Source of the DNA: CATOSP01 sp965237775
Lineage (GTDB): Bacteria > Chloroflexota > Dehalococcoidia > Lucifugimonadales > UBA3495
Assembly (NCBI GenBank): GCA_965237775.1
Contig: OZ250155.1
Location: 3,968,001 to 4,032,000 of the forward strand
DNA: 64,000 nucleotides
Reading direction: 5' to 3'
Under the pieces are notes generated by a model that was not told the DNA's origin, searched no databases, and saw nothing but the letters and a program-made list of their open reading frames with translations. A program made the position numbers and the translations under genes. Positions 29,345-38,452 of the stretch are shown in pieces. Numbering within the stretch: the first letter of the stretch is position 1; each line of letters opens with the position of its first letter.

Positions 29345-29368
29345 TAAATCCCTAAAACTAGGGATTTA
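29345..29368. promoter_or_regulatory. palindrome upstream of the small-gene operon
   Basis: TAAATCCCTA and TAGGGATTTA separated by AAAC, 25 bases before the ATG of the first small gene, in the place expected for a promoter or operator. It could bind a repressor, or form a small hairpin in the leader. Confidence 0.45.
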
Positions 29369-29625
29369 GTATCCGTAGATTAGTCCGTAACCTGTTGGTT
29401 GTCAATTAACTGTTTTGGGTTGCTGTTGGCACACAGGTATATAATTCCCTATGTTTTCTATATTCGCCTTGGAAGTGGAAGACAACGAGGCCGGGTCGGA
29501 GAGTGCCCCCTCGGCCGCGGAGATTACGCAGGTAGACGAAGTGGTTTCCCGCCACTCATCCCGACATAGTAGTAGACCCATCTGACTCCCCCTTCTCGCC
29601 GTGAAACGGTGCTGGGTCAGGGGTT

Positions 29626-30156
29626 TCACCTGTCCAGCAAGTGCCGCATCGCCTGGGGAGCGGCGATGGCCGCTCGTTCCACCAACTCTTCGTGATTCAG
29701 GGTGACGATTGGGTGATCTATTACAGCCAGCCCATAGTCTGCGTCGCCCCGAATCCGGGCCATGGCGCGAGCCTGGCTTACGAAGGGCCTGGTCGTCAAG
29801 ACCGTGGAGGCAACACCCAGCAGCTCCATTTCCATCGCGTCGTGCACACTGCACGAAGTGCAAGACCCTCATTCCGCCGTGGCGTGGACCATCACGTCGC
29901 AACGACTTGCCAGGTCCTCCAACGCCGAGCGGTCGGCGGGCCATTGATGTCCTCCTTTGTTGTACTCCACCACCTCCTTTAGCGAGTAACGCTCGCCGAT
30001 GATGTTTGCCACCATGCGCAGCAGTTCCTCAGAATGCGGCTTGTTGTTGGAGAGGAGACCAAGCGTCTTACCGTCCAGGGTTGCGGGTCTAGTGGCCAAT
30101 ATCGCCTGGGACGGTTGGGAATCATCCCTGGGGTCAAGCGCGTAGATGCTGGTCAT
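29626..30156 (-). CDS. UGSC-family selenoprotein (TGA at 29869-29871 read as Sec)
   Basis: Read through the TGA, this is one 176-residue protein: MTSIYALDPRDDSQ, then PATLDGKTLGLLSNNKPHSE, then CDVMVHATAE-U-GSC-TSCSVHDAMEMELLG, ending HLLDR. The TGA sits exactly at the first position of the U-G-S-C motif that names the UGSC (seleno)protein family, and the frame stays open and conserved-looking on both sides. A hairpin follows the TGA (29840-29856), where a bacterial SECIS is expected. The ATG at 30156 overlaps the stop of the upstream gene (ATGA) and has a strong GGAGGAGGG site. A single-exon call would split this gene into two false ORFs. The function is probably redox; the substrate is unknown. 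Confidence 0.85.
29840..29856 (-). promoter_or_regulatory. candidate bacterial SECIS hairpin
   Basis: A perfect stem TCGTGCA / TGCACGA with the loop GTG on the coding (minus) strand, beginning 12 bases after the in-frame TGA. The distance and the G-U in the apical region suit a bacterial SECIS, though no consensus exists that would prove it. Confidence 0.5.
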
Positions 30157-31187
30157 ACCCTGCCCTCCTCCTGGCTCGGTACGGTTATCTCCCTGGTAAC
30201 GGAGCGGCTGCTGCCCCACGAAGAGATGATGGCCATGAATTCCCCAGCGTCCCCGCCCGCCGGCACGACGGCGATCCTGTCGGGGCTGGCGACGCAGCCT
30301 ATCAACCGGTCTCGGTCCGCACCTGGCGGAAGCCGGTCCGTGCGCCGCCATTCTGCCCATTCCCCGGCAGGACGCTGGGTCTTCTCGTAAAGGAACTGGG
30401 CAACCTGATCGCGGGTCCAACCGGAGGATGCGACGTAAGCCATCAACTCCTGGCTGATGACCAATACCAACTCCGACAAACGCGGCCCGAGCCCCAACAT
30501 CGCGTGGGCGGCGGCAGTTAGGAAACCCTCCGGTTCCCGGTCCCCGTGGGTCTCCAATTGCAGAGGAGCATTGGCCGCAACCAGTGTGACCGTGCTGGCA
30601 TCACCATGGAATCCCTTGGATTCAGCCAGAGACTCCCAAGGGCTGGTCTCAAGGTCCTCGGCGAAGCAGAAGCTGTACTTTCCGGGGTGGCCCAGCGAGC
30701 TCTTGTCCATCTCCTGGGACACGGAGCCGTAGAAGTTGGCCTTTATCAGGTTGATGGCCCGTCCGATCGCGGCGTTGGCACGGTTCCCGTTCCCAAACAG
30801 ATTAACGCCGTGGTTCATACCGACCCGGGAGGCATAGGGGCCGCTGACCAACACCAGGTTGGCAATACCGTTGGTGGAAGTGCTGCTGGCGTGGAAATTG
30901 TATGTCCGGTCGCAAACAGCGGCAACCGCCGCTACGACCACTGGAAAATGCTCTGGAAGGCACCCGGCCATCACCGCATTGACCGCGACTTTCACCGCGG
31001 GGAACTGCTTACGTCTGATTCCCTCGACACCCAGAAGATCATCTGGGGCCAACCCGCAGAATTCGAGCAATGCCTGGACCCTTTCCGGCGTAGGCGGAAC
31101 GACGGGTAGCCCGTCGGTCAGCCCCTCCTGGAAGTAGTGCTCCAGCGCGTCTTCCCAATTGTTGAACTGCCAGCGATCAGAAGTCAT
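30153..31187 (-). CDS. protein of unknown function coupled to the UGSC selenoprotein
   Basis: A 344-residue soluble protein, not recognised by domain. It starts ATG 31187 (TSDRWQFNNWEDALEHYFQE) and has conserved-looking blocks GLTDGLPVVPPTPERV, FPAVKVAVNAVMAGCLPEHF and NLFGNGNRANAAIGRAINL. Its stop overlaps the ATG of the selenoprotein gene by four bases, so they form a translationally coupled pair. Such coupling suggests that the two proteins form a complex or act on the same substrate. An isolated cysteine (AGCLPEHF) is present but no metal-binding motif is obvious. Confidence 0.75.
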   Translation of the reverse strand: MTSDRWQFNNWEDALEHYFQEGLTDGLPVVPPTPERVQALLEFCGLAPDDLLGVEGIRRKQFPAVKVAVNAVMAGCLPEHFPVVVAAVAAVCDRTYNFHASSTSTNGIANLVLVSGPYASRVGMNHGVNLFGNGNRANAAIGRAINLIKANFYGSVSQEMDKSSLGHPGKYSFCFAEDLETSPWESLAESKGFHGDASTVTLVAANAPLQLETHGDREPEGFLTAAAHAMLGLGPRLSELVLVISQELMAYVASSGWTRDQVAQFLYEKTQRPAGEWAEWRRTDRLPPGADRDRLIGCVASPDRIAVVPAGGDAGEFMAIISSWGSSRSVTREITVPSQEEGRV

Positions 31188-31251
31188 AACAGCCCCACTT
31201 TAAGGCAAGGCCGCACTTGGACGCAATCGAGGTAGGCAAGACTCACAACCC

Positions 31252-32403
31252 TCACTTTTTCTCTGGGAAGGCATCAACAAGGGCGCGGACGCCTTCGCCC
31301 CTCACCACTCCGAATCGGACCAGTTCCTCCTCCCCTTCAGTGCCCCCGGCCTCCGCCTTCGATTTAACGCTGGTCAATGTCAGGTGGGCGTTGTGGGAGA
31401 GGTCCTTACAGTGGTGAATCTCCACCTGTAGCTCGCCACTCTCATCGGGTGCTGCGGCGGCAACACGTTCCATCATGTGATAGTCCCCTTCTCCAAGTGA
31501 GTTGATGACGTTCCCCGCCAGCAGATTCGTGGTGGTGAAGAGTCTACGACGCTTGCAAAACTCTTCACACGCCAGGCAGTACGGGTCTCCCAGAGTCAAA
31601 GTAAGGAAGAACCCGGCAACCGATATAACGATAGCCGATTCGACGGCCCATTTGGCCCACAGCGGGACACTCAGCACGAAAAAGGTCTTCTCCCATGTCC
31701 CGGCTGTCGACGCGAAGTACCGGAAGTTATTCGCGAGGTCTCCGAAGTCGATTCCGGGACCCCGGAACAAGGCCATCGCCGCGTAACTAAGACAACCGGC
31801 GATCACCGCGACGGACCACCAGACCCACCGGCGCTCGACACGGCTCTCCCATTCCCCAATGTTACCGCCAAAGGCCACGGCCCAGCCGATTAATCCTGGA
31901 AGGAGCACCGGAATGTAAAACTCGATCCACCTGGACAACAGGTGCAGCAGGAAGGCCGCGACGCACCCCATCACGACTCCTCCCACAATCACACAGATGA
32001 CACTCAGCGGCGGCGTCTGGTCCGTGGGCTTGTAGATTTCCACCTCGCGATTTGCGGTTTGGGGTTCGGGAGGTCCCAACGGCGGGTCATCTGTGACGGT
32101 GAGTGCTTCCGCATCGAACGGGTGCGCCGGAAGTTCTTCCCGGTCCTCTTCAACCTCGACGCTTGCCGAAGGGGTATTGGCAAGGCCGGGGGTCCTCGGA
32201 GGAGAGCCCCTCTTGAGAATTGCGGCTCCGGAGCCGCTCACCACCGCGAAGCGGACCAGGTCGGTCTCAGCGGGTTCACCTTCCTCTTCAGCCAGTCCTA
32301 CCGTCTTGCGAGTTATGCTGGTCAGGGTCAGGTAGGCGTCATGCGTTGAGTGGCCGCATTGGTACAGCTTTGCCCGGAGTCTGGTACCCGCGCTAACGGG
32401 CAC
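31252..32403 (-). pseudogene. duplicated-domain membrane protein, downstream part
   Basis: The second half of what appears to be one gene read from 33009. A cytoplasmic-looking domain (AKLYQCGHSTHDAYLTLTSI) is followed by a linker, about four transmembrane helices (VICVIVGGVVMGCVAAFLLH onward), a cysteine block DPYCLACEEFCKRRR and a second copy of the first domain (VEIHHCKDLSHNAHLTLTSV). The upstream frame is continuous through ALADKDYERLSALEVP to a TAA at 32446-32448. A GTG at 32403 could serve as an internal start. The function is unknown; the layout suggests a membrane anchor with two copies of a small cytosolic domain. Confidence 0.65.
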
Positions 32404-32445
32404 CTCGAGGGCGCTGAGCCGCTCGTAGTCCTTGTCGGCTAACGC

Positions 32446-33009
32446 TTACAGCACATCTCGATCGGGCCCACTCGCTATGGCGAACCGTCGTCGTTCAAAG
32501 CAGTCTTCGCCACACACGCCGCATAATGGGTCGTTATCGGAGAGCCAGGGTATAAACCACGCAACGCCAGCGGCGATCAAGCCCTCGAAGGTCCACCAGA
32601 GCCACAAAGGTACGGTCAGGCCGATAAAGGTCCTCTCCGGGGCCGTTAGCATATACCCCATGAGACCCAGTGGGTCCACAGGATCAAAGCTTCGGCTGAT
32701 GAAAAATAGCATAGCGATGTACCCCGCCAGGCCGGAGATCATCGGGGCCAAGAGACGCAACCACCTGCGCCCGACGGGCCCAAACAATACTCCAAGAACA
32801 ACCCCTATTCCGGCGGAGAAGCCAACTACCACCGGAGTGATGATCTGAATGTAGAAGCCTAGCCAGCCGACGACGAGCGCACCCAGGAATCCAGCGCCAA
32901 TCCCAATACCGCCACCAAGGACAAACATGGCCAATACAGCCGCTATCCTTGTGATGGTTGGCCGATGGTAGGTATCAATCTGTTCGATTATGTGTTGGTA
33001 TTGGGTCAT
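32446..33009 (-). pseudogene. duplicated-domain membrane protein, upstream part
   Basis: 187 residues starting at ATG 33009, with about four hydrophobic helices (IAAVLAMFVLGGGIGIGAG onward) and the block DPLCGVCGEDCFERRR, which matches DPYCLACEEFCKRRR in the downstream part. Its stop, TAA at 32446-32448, is in the same frame as the downstream ORF, and the intervening codons encode a stretch parallel to the one that follows the second cysteine block. I infer a single former gene with a nonsense mutation. Two separate genes cannot be excluded. Confidence 0.65.
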
Positions 33010-33310
33010 GGAGATAAACCAATGGGGTCCGGTCCGATTGGATTTCTTGAGGAGGCTGGACTAACCGGAGAGGACCACGGTCAGGACTGGGAAGCGGGAC
33101 CGCAGCCGCCTGGTGAAAGGAAAAACAACGTGCAGATTAAGATGTAGACGCGCCAACTAGGTATGATTAGCGCGAAGAATTATACCATGTGGCAAAATTG
33201 AGCCCCCGCAGCTCTCTAATTCACATGGTCCAGATTGGACCCAAGGGATATGGTTGGAATAAACCATTCAGCGTGTGCGACGCGGCAAAGCGAGAGGAGG
33301 GGCGAAAGAG

Positions 33311-33847
33311 ATGAACCCAATTGCAACGGTCACCTCGGTACTCCGAAATTACGTTAACTTTAGCGGTCGGGCACAGCGGTCTGAATTCTGGTGGTTCTTC
33401 CTGTTTTCGTTAGTCTCGGCGTTCGTCCTGTTCTGCTTGCTCTGGATACTAGCTCCATCGTTATTGTTTACGTGGTTTTGGGCGATCTATCCGCTATTCT
33501 TGACCTTGCCCACCTTAGCAGTGTCAGTACGGAGGCTACATGACATTAACCGGTCTGGCGTGTGGGTCATCCTTCCCTTCATCTCGGGCATTGGAGCCAT
33601 AATTTGGCCCCCCGTACTTTTCCTCCTAATGTTGGGGTCTTCTCCGTGGACGTGGGGGAACGGAGCGGCAGACATGGTCGAAATGGAAAAACAGGCTCAG
33701 ATAAGTATGACTGTCTTTAACAGTCTTCTGGTCATCGGAATCGTCTGGATAGTAGCCGCTCTTGTGATTTGGGCTGTATTTATGGTCGTGCTGGCCCTGC
33801 CTGGGACGCGCGGCCCCAACCGCTACGGCCCCGACCCGCTGATCTGA
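33311..33847 (+). CDS. DUF805 family membrane protein
   Basis: A 178-residue membrane protein. Start ATG 33311, preceded by GAGGAGGGG. The DUF805 signature is present near the N-terminus (NYVNFSGRAQRSEFWWF) and in the centre (VRRLHDINRSGVW). Four hydrophobic helices are visible, and the C-terminus G-P-N-R-Y-G-P-D-P is the family's usual ending. The role is unknown. Confidence 0.9.
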   Translation: MNPIATVTSVLRNYVNFSGRAQRSEFWWFFLFSLVSAFVLFCLLWILAPSLLFTWFWAIYPLFLTLPTLAVSVRRLHDINRSGVWVILPFISGIGAIIWPPVLFLLMLGSSPWTWGNGAADMVEMEKQAQISMTVFNSLLVIGIVWIVAALVIWAVFMVVLALPGTRGPNRYGPDPLI

Positions 33848-33870
33848 GCCCGGCGCCCCAACCGCTCATA

Positions 33871-33898
33871 CTGAGCGCAGCGGAGCGGAGTCGAAGGA
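33871..33898 (+). repeat. dispersed 28-bp repeat, inverted partner at 34332-34359
   Basis: The 28 bases starting CTGAGCGCAGCGGAGCGGAG occur exactly in reverse complement at 34332-34359. The two copies bracket the TPP-gene fragment. This is a GC-rich motif that I know as widely dispersed in metagenomic genomes. Confidence 0.75.
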
Positions 33899-33917
33899 CC
33901 CGTCCTATTACCCTGGC

Positions 33918-34303
33918 CTACCGCGACAGCACTACGTCCACTATCGCAGTCTGGCCCTGGTTGACTGCGGCCAGCGCCCGACTCAGGGCCGGGACAACCT
34001 CCGCCGGGTCTTCAACCCGCTCCCCATAGCCCCCGAAGGGCTCGACAAGCTCGGCATAGTTGGGTCCGGGTATGTCTACGCCGTGGTGGATGCCGGTCTG
34101 AGCGGTCACCCCGTCGGGGTAGAACGAAATATGCGAGTTGCCCATCGCGGCGTACTTGCCGTTGTTGAAGACCACGATCAGGATGGGCAGATTCTCCGAG
34201 GCAGACACTCCGAGGCTTTGGGTGACGGGGTTGTAGAGGAAACAGCCATCGCCCATGAGAGCCACGACCGGCTGGCCGGGCTTGGCCAGCTATACCTCCA
34301 GAG
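33918..34303 (-). pseudogene. fragment of TPP-dependent enzyme gene (partial duplicate)
   Basis: The C-terminal TPP-binding part of the gene at 36738-38438, almost residue for residue: ALMGDGCFLYNPVTQSLGVS and on to VDVVLSR and stop. Differences include PDG for PEG and NQGQTAIV for NQGRLALV. Upstream of L-A-K-P-G-Q-P the frame meets a TAG, and the fragment ends at the miniature IS66-type element at 34304. It has no start codon of its own and no N-terminal domains, so it is a dead copy. Confidence 0.85.
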
Positions 34304-34405
34304 GTAAGTGTTCAGAGTTGAGGGGGACCAGTCCTTCGACTCCGCTCCGCTGCGCTCAGGATGAACGGTTTCGTGTCAATGCGGTCCCTAACTCTGACCA
34401 GTTAC
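34304..34405. mobile_element. miniature element with IS66-like ends
   Basis: 102 bp. Left end GTAAGTGTTCAGAGTTGAGG, identical to the left end of the IS66-family element at 16649. The right end is the complement of GTAACTGGTCAGAGTTAGGG. The interior holds the inverted copy of the 28-bp dispersed repeat. No target duplication is visible (CTCCAGAG versus CTGGGCCG), so one side may have been rearranged. Confidence 0.7.
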
Positions 34406-34943
34406 CTGGGCCGGTCATTTCACCAATTCATGGAGCGATTCTTGAGTGTGGTCAAATACACTTGACTCATATTCTTTGTTGAAGGACTAGGCTCGTAATG
34501 GGATAGGTTTATTCGGTGCCCCAAAGAGCATTCCACTTAGCCTCCCGCCCGGGGCGGCACTCTCCCCTGGGCTATCGCTGATCGCTGTGCGGCTCACGGA
34601 AACTGCGTACCGGCCAGGCCGGTCACCGCTCCCACCTCAACTCTCCGGTCAATACTGGCAACCCAAACCACCTAAGACAGTCCGCCTTCCCTCCACCCTG
34701 CGCCCGAATCCACGCCACTCCCTCCAACCTCCCTAGCGACACACACTCCCCTCACCTGACAACTACGCCTGCCGTCTCGCCCTGGCCGACGGTTGGACCA
34801 ACGGCAACGCCGACAAGGACCTGGTCCTCTACGGCGAAGCCTGCGCCAACCGCAACTACGGTCCCAATACTCGACCGCCTTAACGATGAGTCAAAGGGGC
34901 TGAGGCCACTCTGGAAAAACCACAAAGGAATGGAGGGGGAATT
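34406..34943. other. intergenic region with a possible coding remnant
   Basis: About 540 bases. On the plus strand 34759-34883 reads DNYACRLALADGWTNGNADK and more up to a TAA; it looks protein-like but has no start and no recognisable family, so it may be a gene remnant. Nothing else is seen. Confidence 0.4.
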
Positions 34944-36644
34944 ATGCGACGCTTATTCCCAATCGTTCCAATTCTGGCCACTATCGCACTGTTTGCCGCG
35001 CTGGTCCCCGCCGCAGGGACCGCACAAGAGGACCCTCCCTTTTACTGGGAGTCCATCGACGTGATCACCGATGTCCAGGAAAACGGGGATATGCTGGTCA
35101 CAGACACGCAGACTTATGCATTTACAAGGCCCCACACCACGCAGCGTTACCGCTACATCCCGCTGGGCCGGGTGGAGAGTATGGATGCAGTATCGGTCTG
35201 GCGGGACGGTGAGAAACTCATCGGAGTCCACTCAGGCATAGAAGACGGCCAGCAATGGATTCGTTGGTCCCACCGGCCTCTGGACCCGCCGGAAACCCTG
35301 ACCTTCGTCCTGCGGTACCGCGTCCGGGAAGGCCTGCGCCTGGATGAGGATGGCGGCCAGGTGTACTGGAAAGCGCTGTTCAAAGACGGGGACGCCGATA
35401 TCCGCAGCGTCCCCGTAACCGTCGGGCTCCCGGAGTCGTTGTCCGGGCAAATTGAAGACTACCGGAGCTTCGGATCTTCCGCTGGGTCGCGCCAGGTTGA
35501 CCTACGCACCGTCGTCTTTAGGGCGCGTGGTCCTTTGCCGCCAAGCAAGGAACTGGAGGTCCAGGTAACTTTCCCCCATGGGCTGCTCGATGTACCAACT
35601 CCGGAGTGGCAGCAGCGGCTTTTTTGGGAGCGGGAGGTCCTTTGGGGTTGGGCCGGCCGGGTCATGTTCATCGTCCTCGTGTTCCTGTTGGCTTTAGCCC
35701 TTTGGCGCCGTTTCCGGGCATGGCCGAGGGTCAGTAATCCAGAGTTGGCCGAACCGGTAACCCAGCCGCCCTGCGACCTACCGGCGGCGGCGGTATCCGT
35801 CCTGGAATCCCGCGAGGTCACCCCTCAGACGCTGCTCGTAATAATTGTCGAGATGTGCCAGAAAGGCGCCCTTCAAATCGCCGTTGTCGATGATGGTGAC
35901 TTGCCGAGTCGGAACTGGAAGGGTGACTACTACTACTGGCTGTCTCGTCATCGCCACCCGCAATTTGAGTGGGAAAGGTTGCTGTTCGACGCAATACCCG
36001 ACCGACCCGTTAAGGCTAACGACCTGCCAGGTCTACTGCAGAGGAACAGCGACAGCATCGGCGACTAGTTGGACGAATATCTATGGAGCCGAGGGATTTT
36101 CGACGGTGACCCGATACAGACACACCGGAAATATCGGCGATGGTGGTTCCGGGCATTGCTACGCGCAATGACGGTTATGGCGGGAATTGGCTTCGCACTG
36201 TGGTTAGGTCTGTGGCCGCCGCCATGGGAGAACCTTTCCAACGCCGTTATTTGGGGCATCCCCTTTGGCTTAACCGCCGATGTGGCCCTTTACCGGAGAT
36301 TGCCTCGCATTTTGGCGTCGGAAAGTGTCCCGCCTACTGAAACTGGGGCGTATGAAATAAGCCGGTGGCGGGAGCTCAGAAAATTCCTGCGGTCCCTTAC
36401 TCCGCCAGGGCTAGCCACCCTCCCTGATTCGCTGCTCCCGTATGCCATTGCGCTTCACACCAAACAACAGTGGGTTAGTGCACATCGCGACTCTCCGGTT
36501 TGGGCAAACGCTTCTTGGTCAAAACACCGCGCTGGTCCGGAGCACGTTGCTGCTTACAGCAGTTTTCTGCTTGCAGGCGGCTGGAGAAATCAATGGCGAG
36601 AGCGTCGCTTTGCCGCTTTCGGCGTTGGTGGCGGAGGCGGATAG
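34944..36644 (+). pseudogene. DUF2207 membrane protein with in-frame TAG at 36066-36068
   Basis: An N-terminal signal peptide (LFPIVPILATIALFAALVPA), then the beta-rich DUF2207 domain (FYWESIDVITDVQENGDMLV and on), a transmembrane helix (VMFIVLVFLLALALW) and a cytoplasmic region. The ORF stops with TAG after SDSIGD, but the same frame continues with LDEYLWSRGIFDGDP and carries the second transmembrane segment plus the glycine-rich end GVGGGGG typical of the family. A CAG to TAG change is the simplest explanation. The start ATG 34944 has GGAGGGGG upstream. Whether the shortened 374-residue protein works is unknown. Confidence 0.8.
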
Positions 36645-36737
36645 GCCGCTGTGCCGGTCTTAAGCACCAGGGTGCGAATAATAAGCGCCTCCTTGGGGAG
36701 GCGCTGCGCTTCGGAGCCAAACCGCTATTGGTCAACC

Positions 36738-38438
36738 CTACCGGGATAGCACCACGTCAACCAACGCCAGCCGTCCCTGGTTGACCGCAGCCAGCGCCCT
36801 CTCTAAGGCCGGGACAACCTCCGCCGGGTCTTCAACGCGCTCCCCATAGCCCCCGAAGGGCTGGACAAGCTCGGCATAGTTCGGGCCGGGGATGTCCACC
36901 CCGTGATGAATTCCGGTCTGAGCCGTCACCCCCTCGGGATAGAACGAAATATGCGAGTTGCCCATCGCGGCGTACTTGCCGTTGTTGAAGACCACGATCA
37001 GGATGGGCAGATTCTCCGAGGCAGACACTCCGAGGCTTTGGGTGACGGGGTTGTAGAGGAAACAGCCATCACCCATCAAGGCAACCACGGGCTGGTCCGG
37101 CTTGGCCAGCTTAACCCCCAGCGCCGTTCCCAGACCTTGGCCCAACCCGCCGTGGGGATGGAAATAGGTCTGGGGCCGGTCCCACAGTATGTGCCGGAAG
37201 ATCGCGCCCCGGTGGGTGATGGTCTCCTCTACGTAGACCGCGTCATCTGGCATGACCTCGTTGAGCGCGGCGCACAGCCAGTCGGGATCGATAGGGGTGC
37301 GGTCCCGGGCGGCTTCCACGGCAACCCGAGACGCTTCTTGCTGTCTTTCGTGGGCTGCCCGCAAGCCCTGGCGACGTTCCGCCACCGCCCCCTTGCCGGA
37401 AACACCGGAGGCTTCCAGCTCGTCGGCCAACTCGCCGAGGGCAGGGGCGATGTCCCCTTCCAGGTACAGATCGCCTTTGAGCGCCTGGTAGACCAACTGG
37501 TCCTTCAGCGGGTTGTCGTCGATTACGACTATCGTCCCCTGGGCAGGGGCGGCCGAAGCTGGATACCACGGGGTGCGGCATCCGACGAGAAGGAACAGGT
37601 CCGAGGTGTCCATGAAGGGCCTCAGGTCCGACCCCTGGTACAAAGGGTTGTCCTTTGGGAAGTTGGCGTAGGTCTGAGCAACCTCCACCACCGGGATGGC
37701 CAGCATCTCGGCGAGGCGCACCAGGTTGTTGAATCCCTCTATGTCCTTGCCGCCGCTGTCCGTCACGATGACCGGGTTGGCGCTGTTGACCAGTAGCTCG
37801 GCGGCCCGCTTGATCGCCTCTGGGTCAGGACGTACTCCAGGCGCTCCTGGCCGAATGCCTATCCTGGCCGGTGGATTCCATTCCGGGCGCATGACTTCGA
37901 TGGGTATGTCCAGGTAAGTTGGACCTTTGGGCGCTCTCTGGGCCATCTCCCCAGCCCGGCTGACAGTTTCATATAAGGTCTGCGGGCTGGTCACGTGGCT
38001 GCTCCATTTAACGTAGGGTTCCACCAGCCTGTTGGGGCCGCCCACCACGCTCAGGTTCCGGTACCACTGAGCCCCTGGATCGAACTCCGGGTCCTCGCCG
38101 TAGGTGATCGACTCCCCGGAGCACACCAACATGGGTACTTCCCCCAGAAACGCCCCGTGAATCCCCAAGGACCCCTGCAACAATCCAACGCCGGCGTGCA
38201 GCAAGACCGCCTGCATCCGCCCCGTGACCCGCGTGTAGCCCATGGCCATGGTCACCGCCAAGGTCTCGTGCCAGCAGTCGATGTATCTCGGCCCTTCGAT
38301 CTCGTTGATTTGTTGGCGGGCCAGGGCCTCCCACACCGCCGGCCACTCCGACCCCGGCGAGGAGATGATGTAGTCCACTCCCAGGTTGCGGAATGCCTGT
38401 AAAACGGCTTCTCCACCATCTAAGTGTTCTGTAGTCAC
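36738..38438 (-). CDS. TPP-dependent acetolactate-synthase-like enzyme
   Basis: A protein of about 566 residues with the three domains of the acetolactate synthase/benzoylformate decarboxylase group. The N-terminal PYR domain has the TPP-activating Glu in DCWHETLAVTMA. The central domain has PVIVTDSGGKD. The C-terminal PP domain has the TPP/Mg motif GDGCFLYNP...VVFNN. Start chosen: GTG 38438, which follows AAAGGGGGCTGCT; an upstream GTG at 38477 would overlap the preceding gene. It is the last gene of the Rieske operon, where it may decarboxylate or carboligate a 2-keto acid. The substrate is not predictable. Confidence 0.88.
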   Translation of the reverse strand: MTTEHLDGGEAVLQAFRNLGVDYIISSPGSEWPAVWEALARQQINEIEGPRYIDCWHETLAVTMAMGYTRVTGRMQAVLLHAGVGLLQGSLGIHGAFLGEVPMLVCSGESITYGEDPEFDPGAQWYRNLSVVGGPNRLVEPYVKWSSHVTSPQTLYETVSRAGEMAQRAPKGPTYLDIPIEVMRPEWNPPARIGIRPGAPGVRPDPEAIKRAAELLVNSANPVIVTDSGGKDIEGFNNLVRLAEMLAIPVVEVAQTYANFPKDNPLYQGSDLRPFMDTSDLFLLVGCRTPWYPASAAPAQGTIVVIDDNPLKDQLVYQALKGDLYLEGDIAPALGELADELEASGVSGKGAVAERRQGLRAAHERQQEASRVAVEAARDRTPIDPDWLCAALNEVMPDDAVYVEETITHRGAIFRHILWDRPQTYFHPHGGLGQGLGTALGVKLAKPDQPVVALMGDGCFLYNPVTQSLGVSASENLPILIVVFNNGKYAAMGNSHISFYPEGVTAQTGIHHGVDIPGPNYAELVQPFGGYGERVEDPAEVVPALERALAAVNQGRLALVDVVLSR

Positions 38439-38452
38439 AGCAGCCCCCTTTG

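Larger units (their letters stand above)
26695..29449. mobile_element. IS1595-family transposon with passenger genes
   Basis: A 2755-bp unit bounded by inverted repeats: GGGAATTATATACCTATGTG at 26695 and the complement of GGGAATTATATACCTGTGTG ending at 29449 (about 22 bp, one mismatch). It is flanked by an exact 8-bp duplication TATGTTTT (26687-26694 and 29450-29457). Eight-base duplications are the rule for the IS1595 family, to which the transposase at 26782-27753 belongs. Besides the transposase it carries a membrane protein gene, three small genes, a large inverted repeat and a terminator, so it is larger than a simple IS. Confidence 0.93.

Noticed and set aside
32446..32448. Possible recoding of the in-frame TAA
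   Set aside because: TAA is not used for Sec or pyrrolysine; nonsense mutation or two genes is simpler.
36066..36068. Pyrrolysine read-through of the TAG in the DUF2207 gene
   Set aside because: DUF2207 is not a pyrrolysine protein family and nothing else in the window hints at Pyl; a CAG to TAG mutation is more likely.
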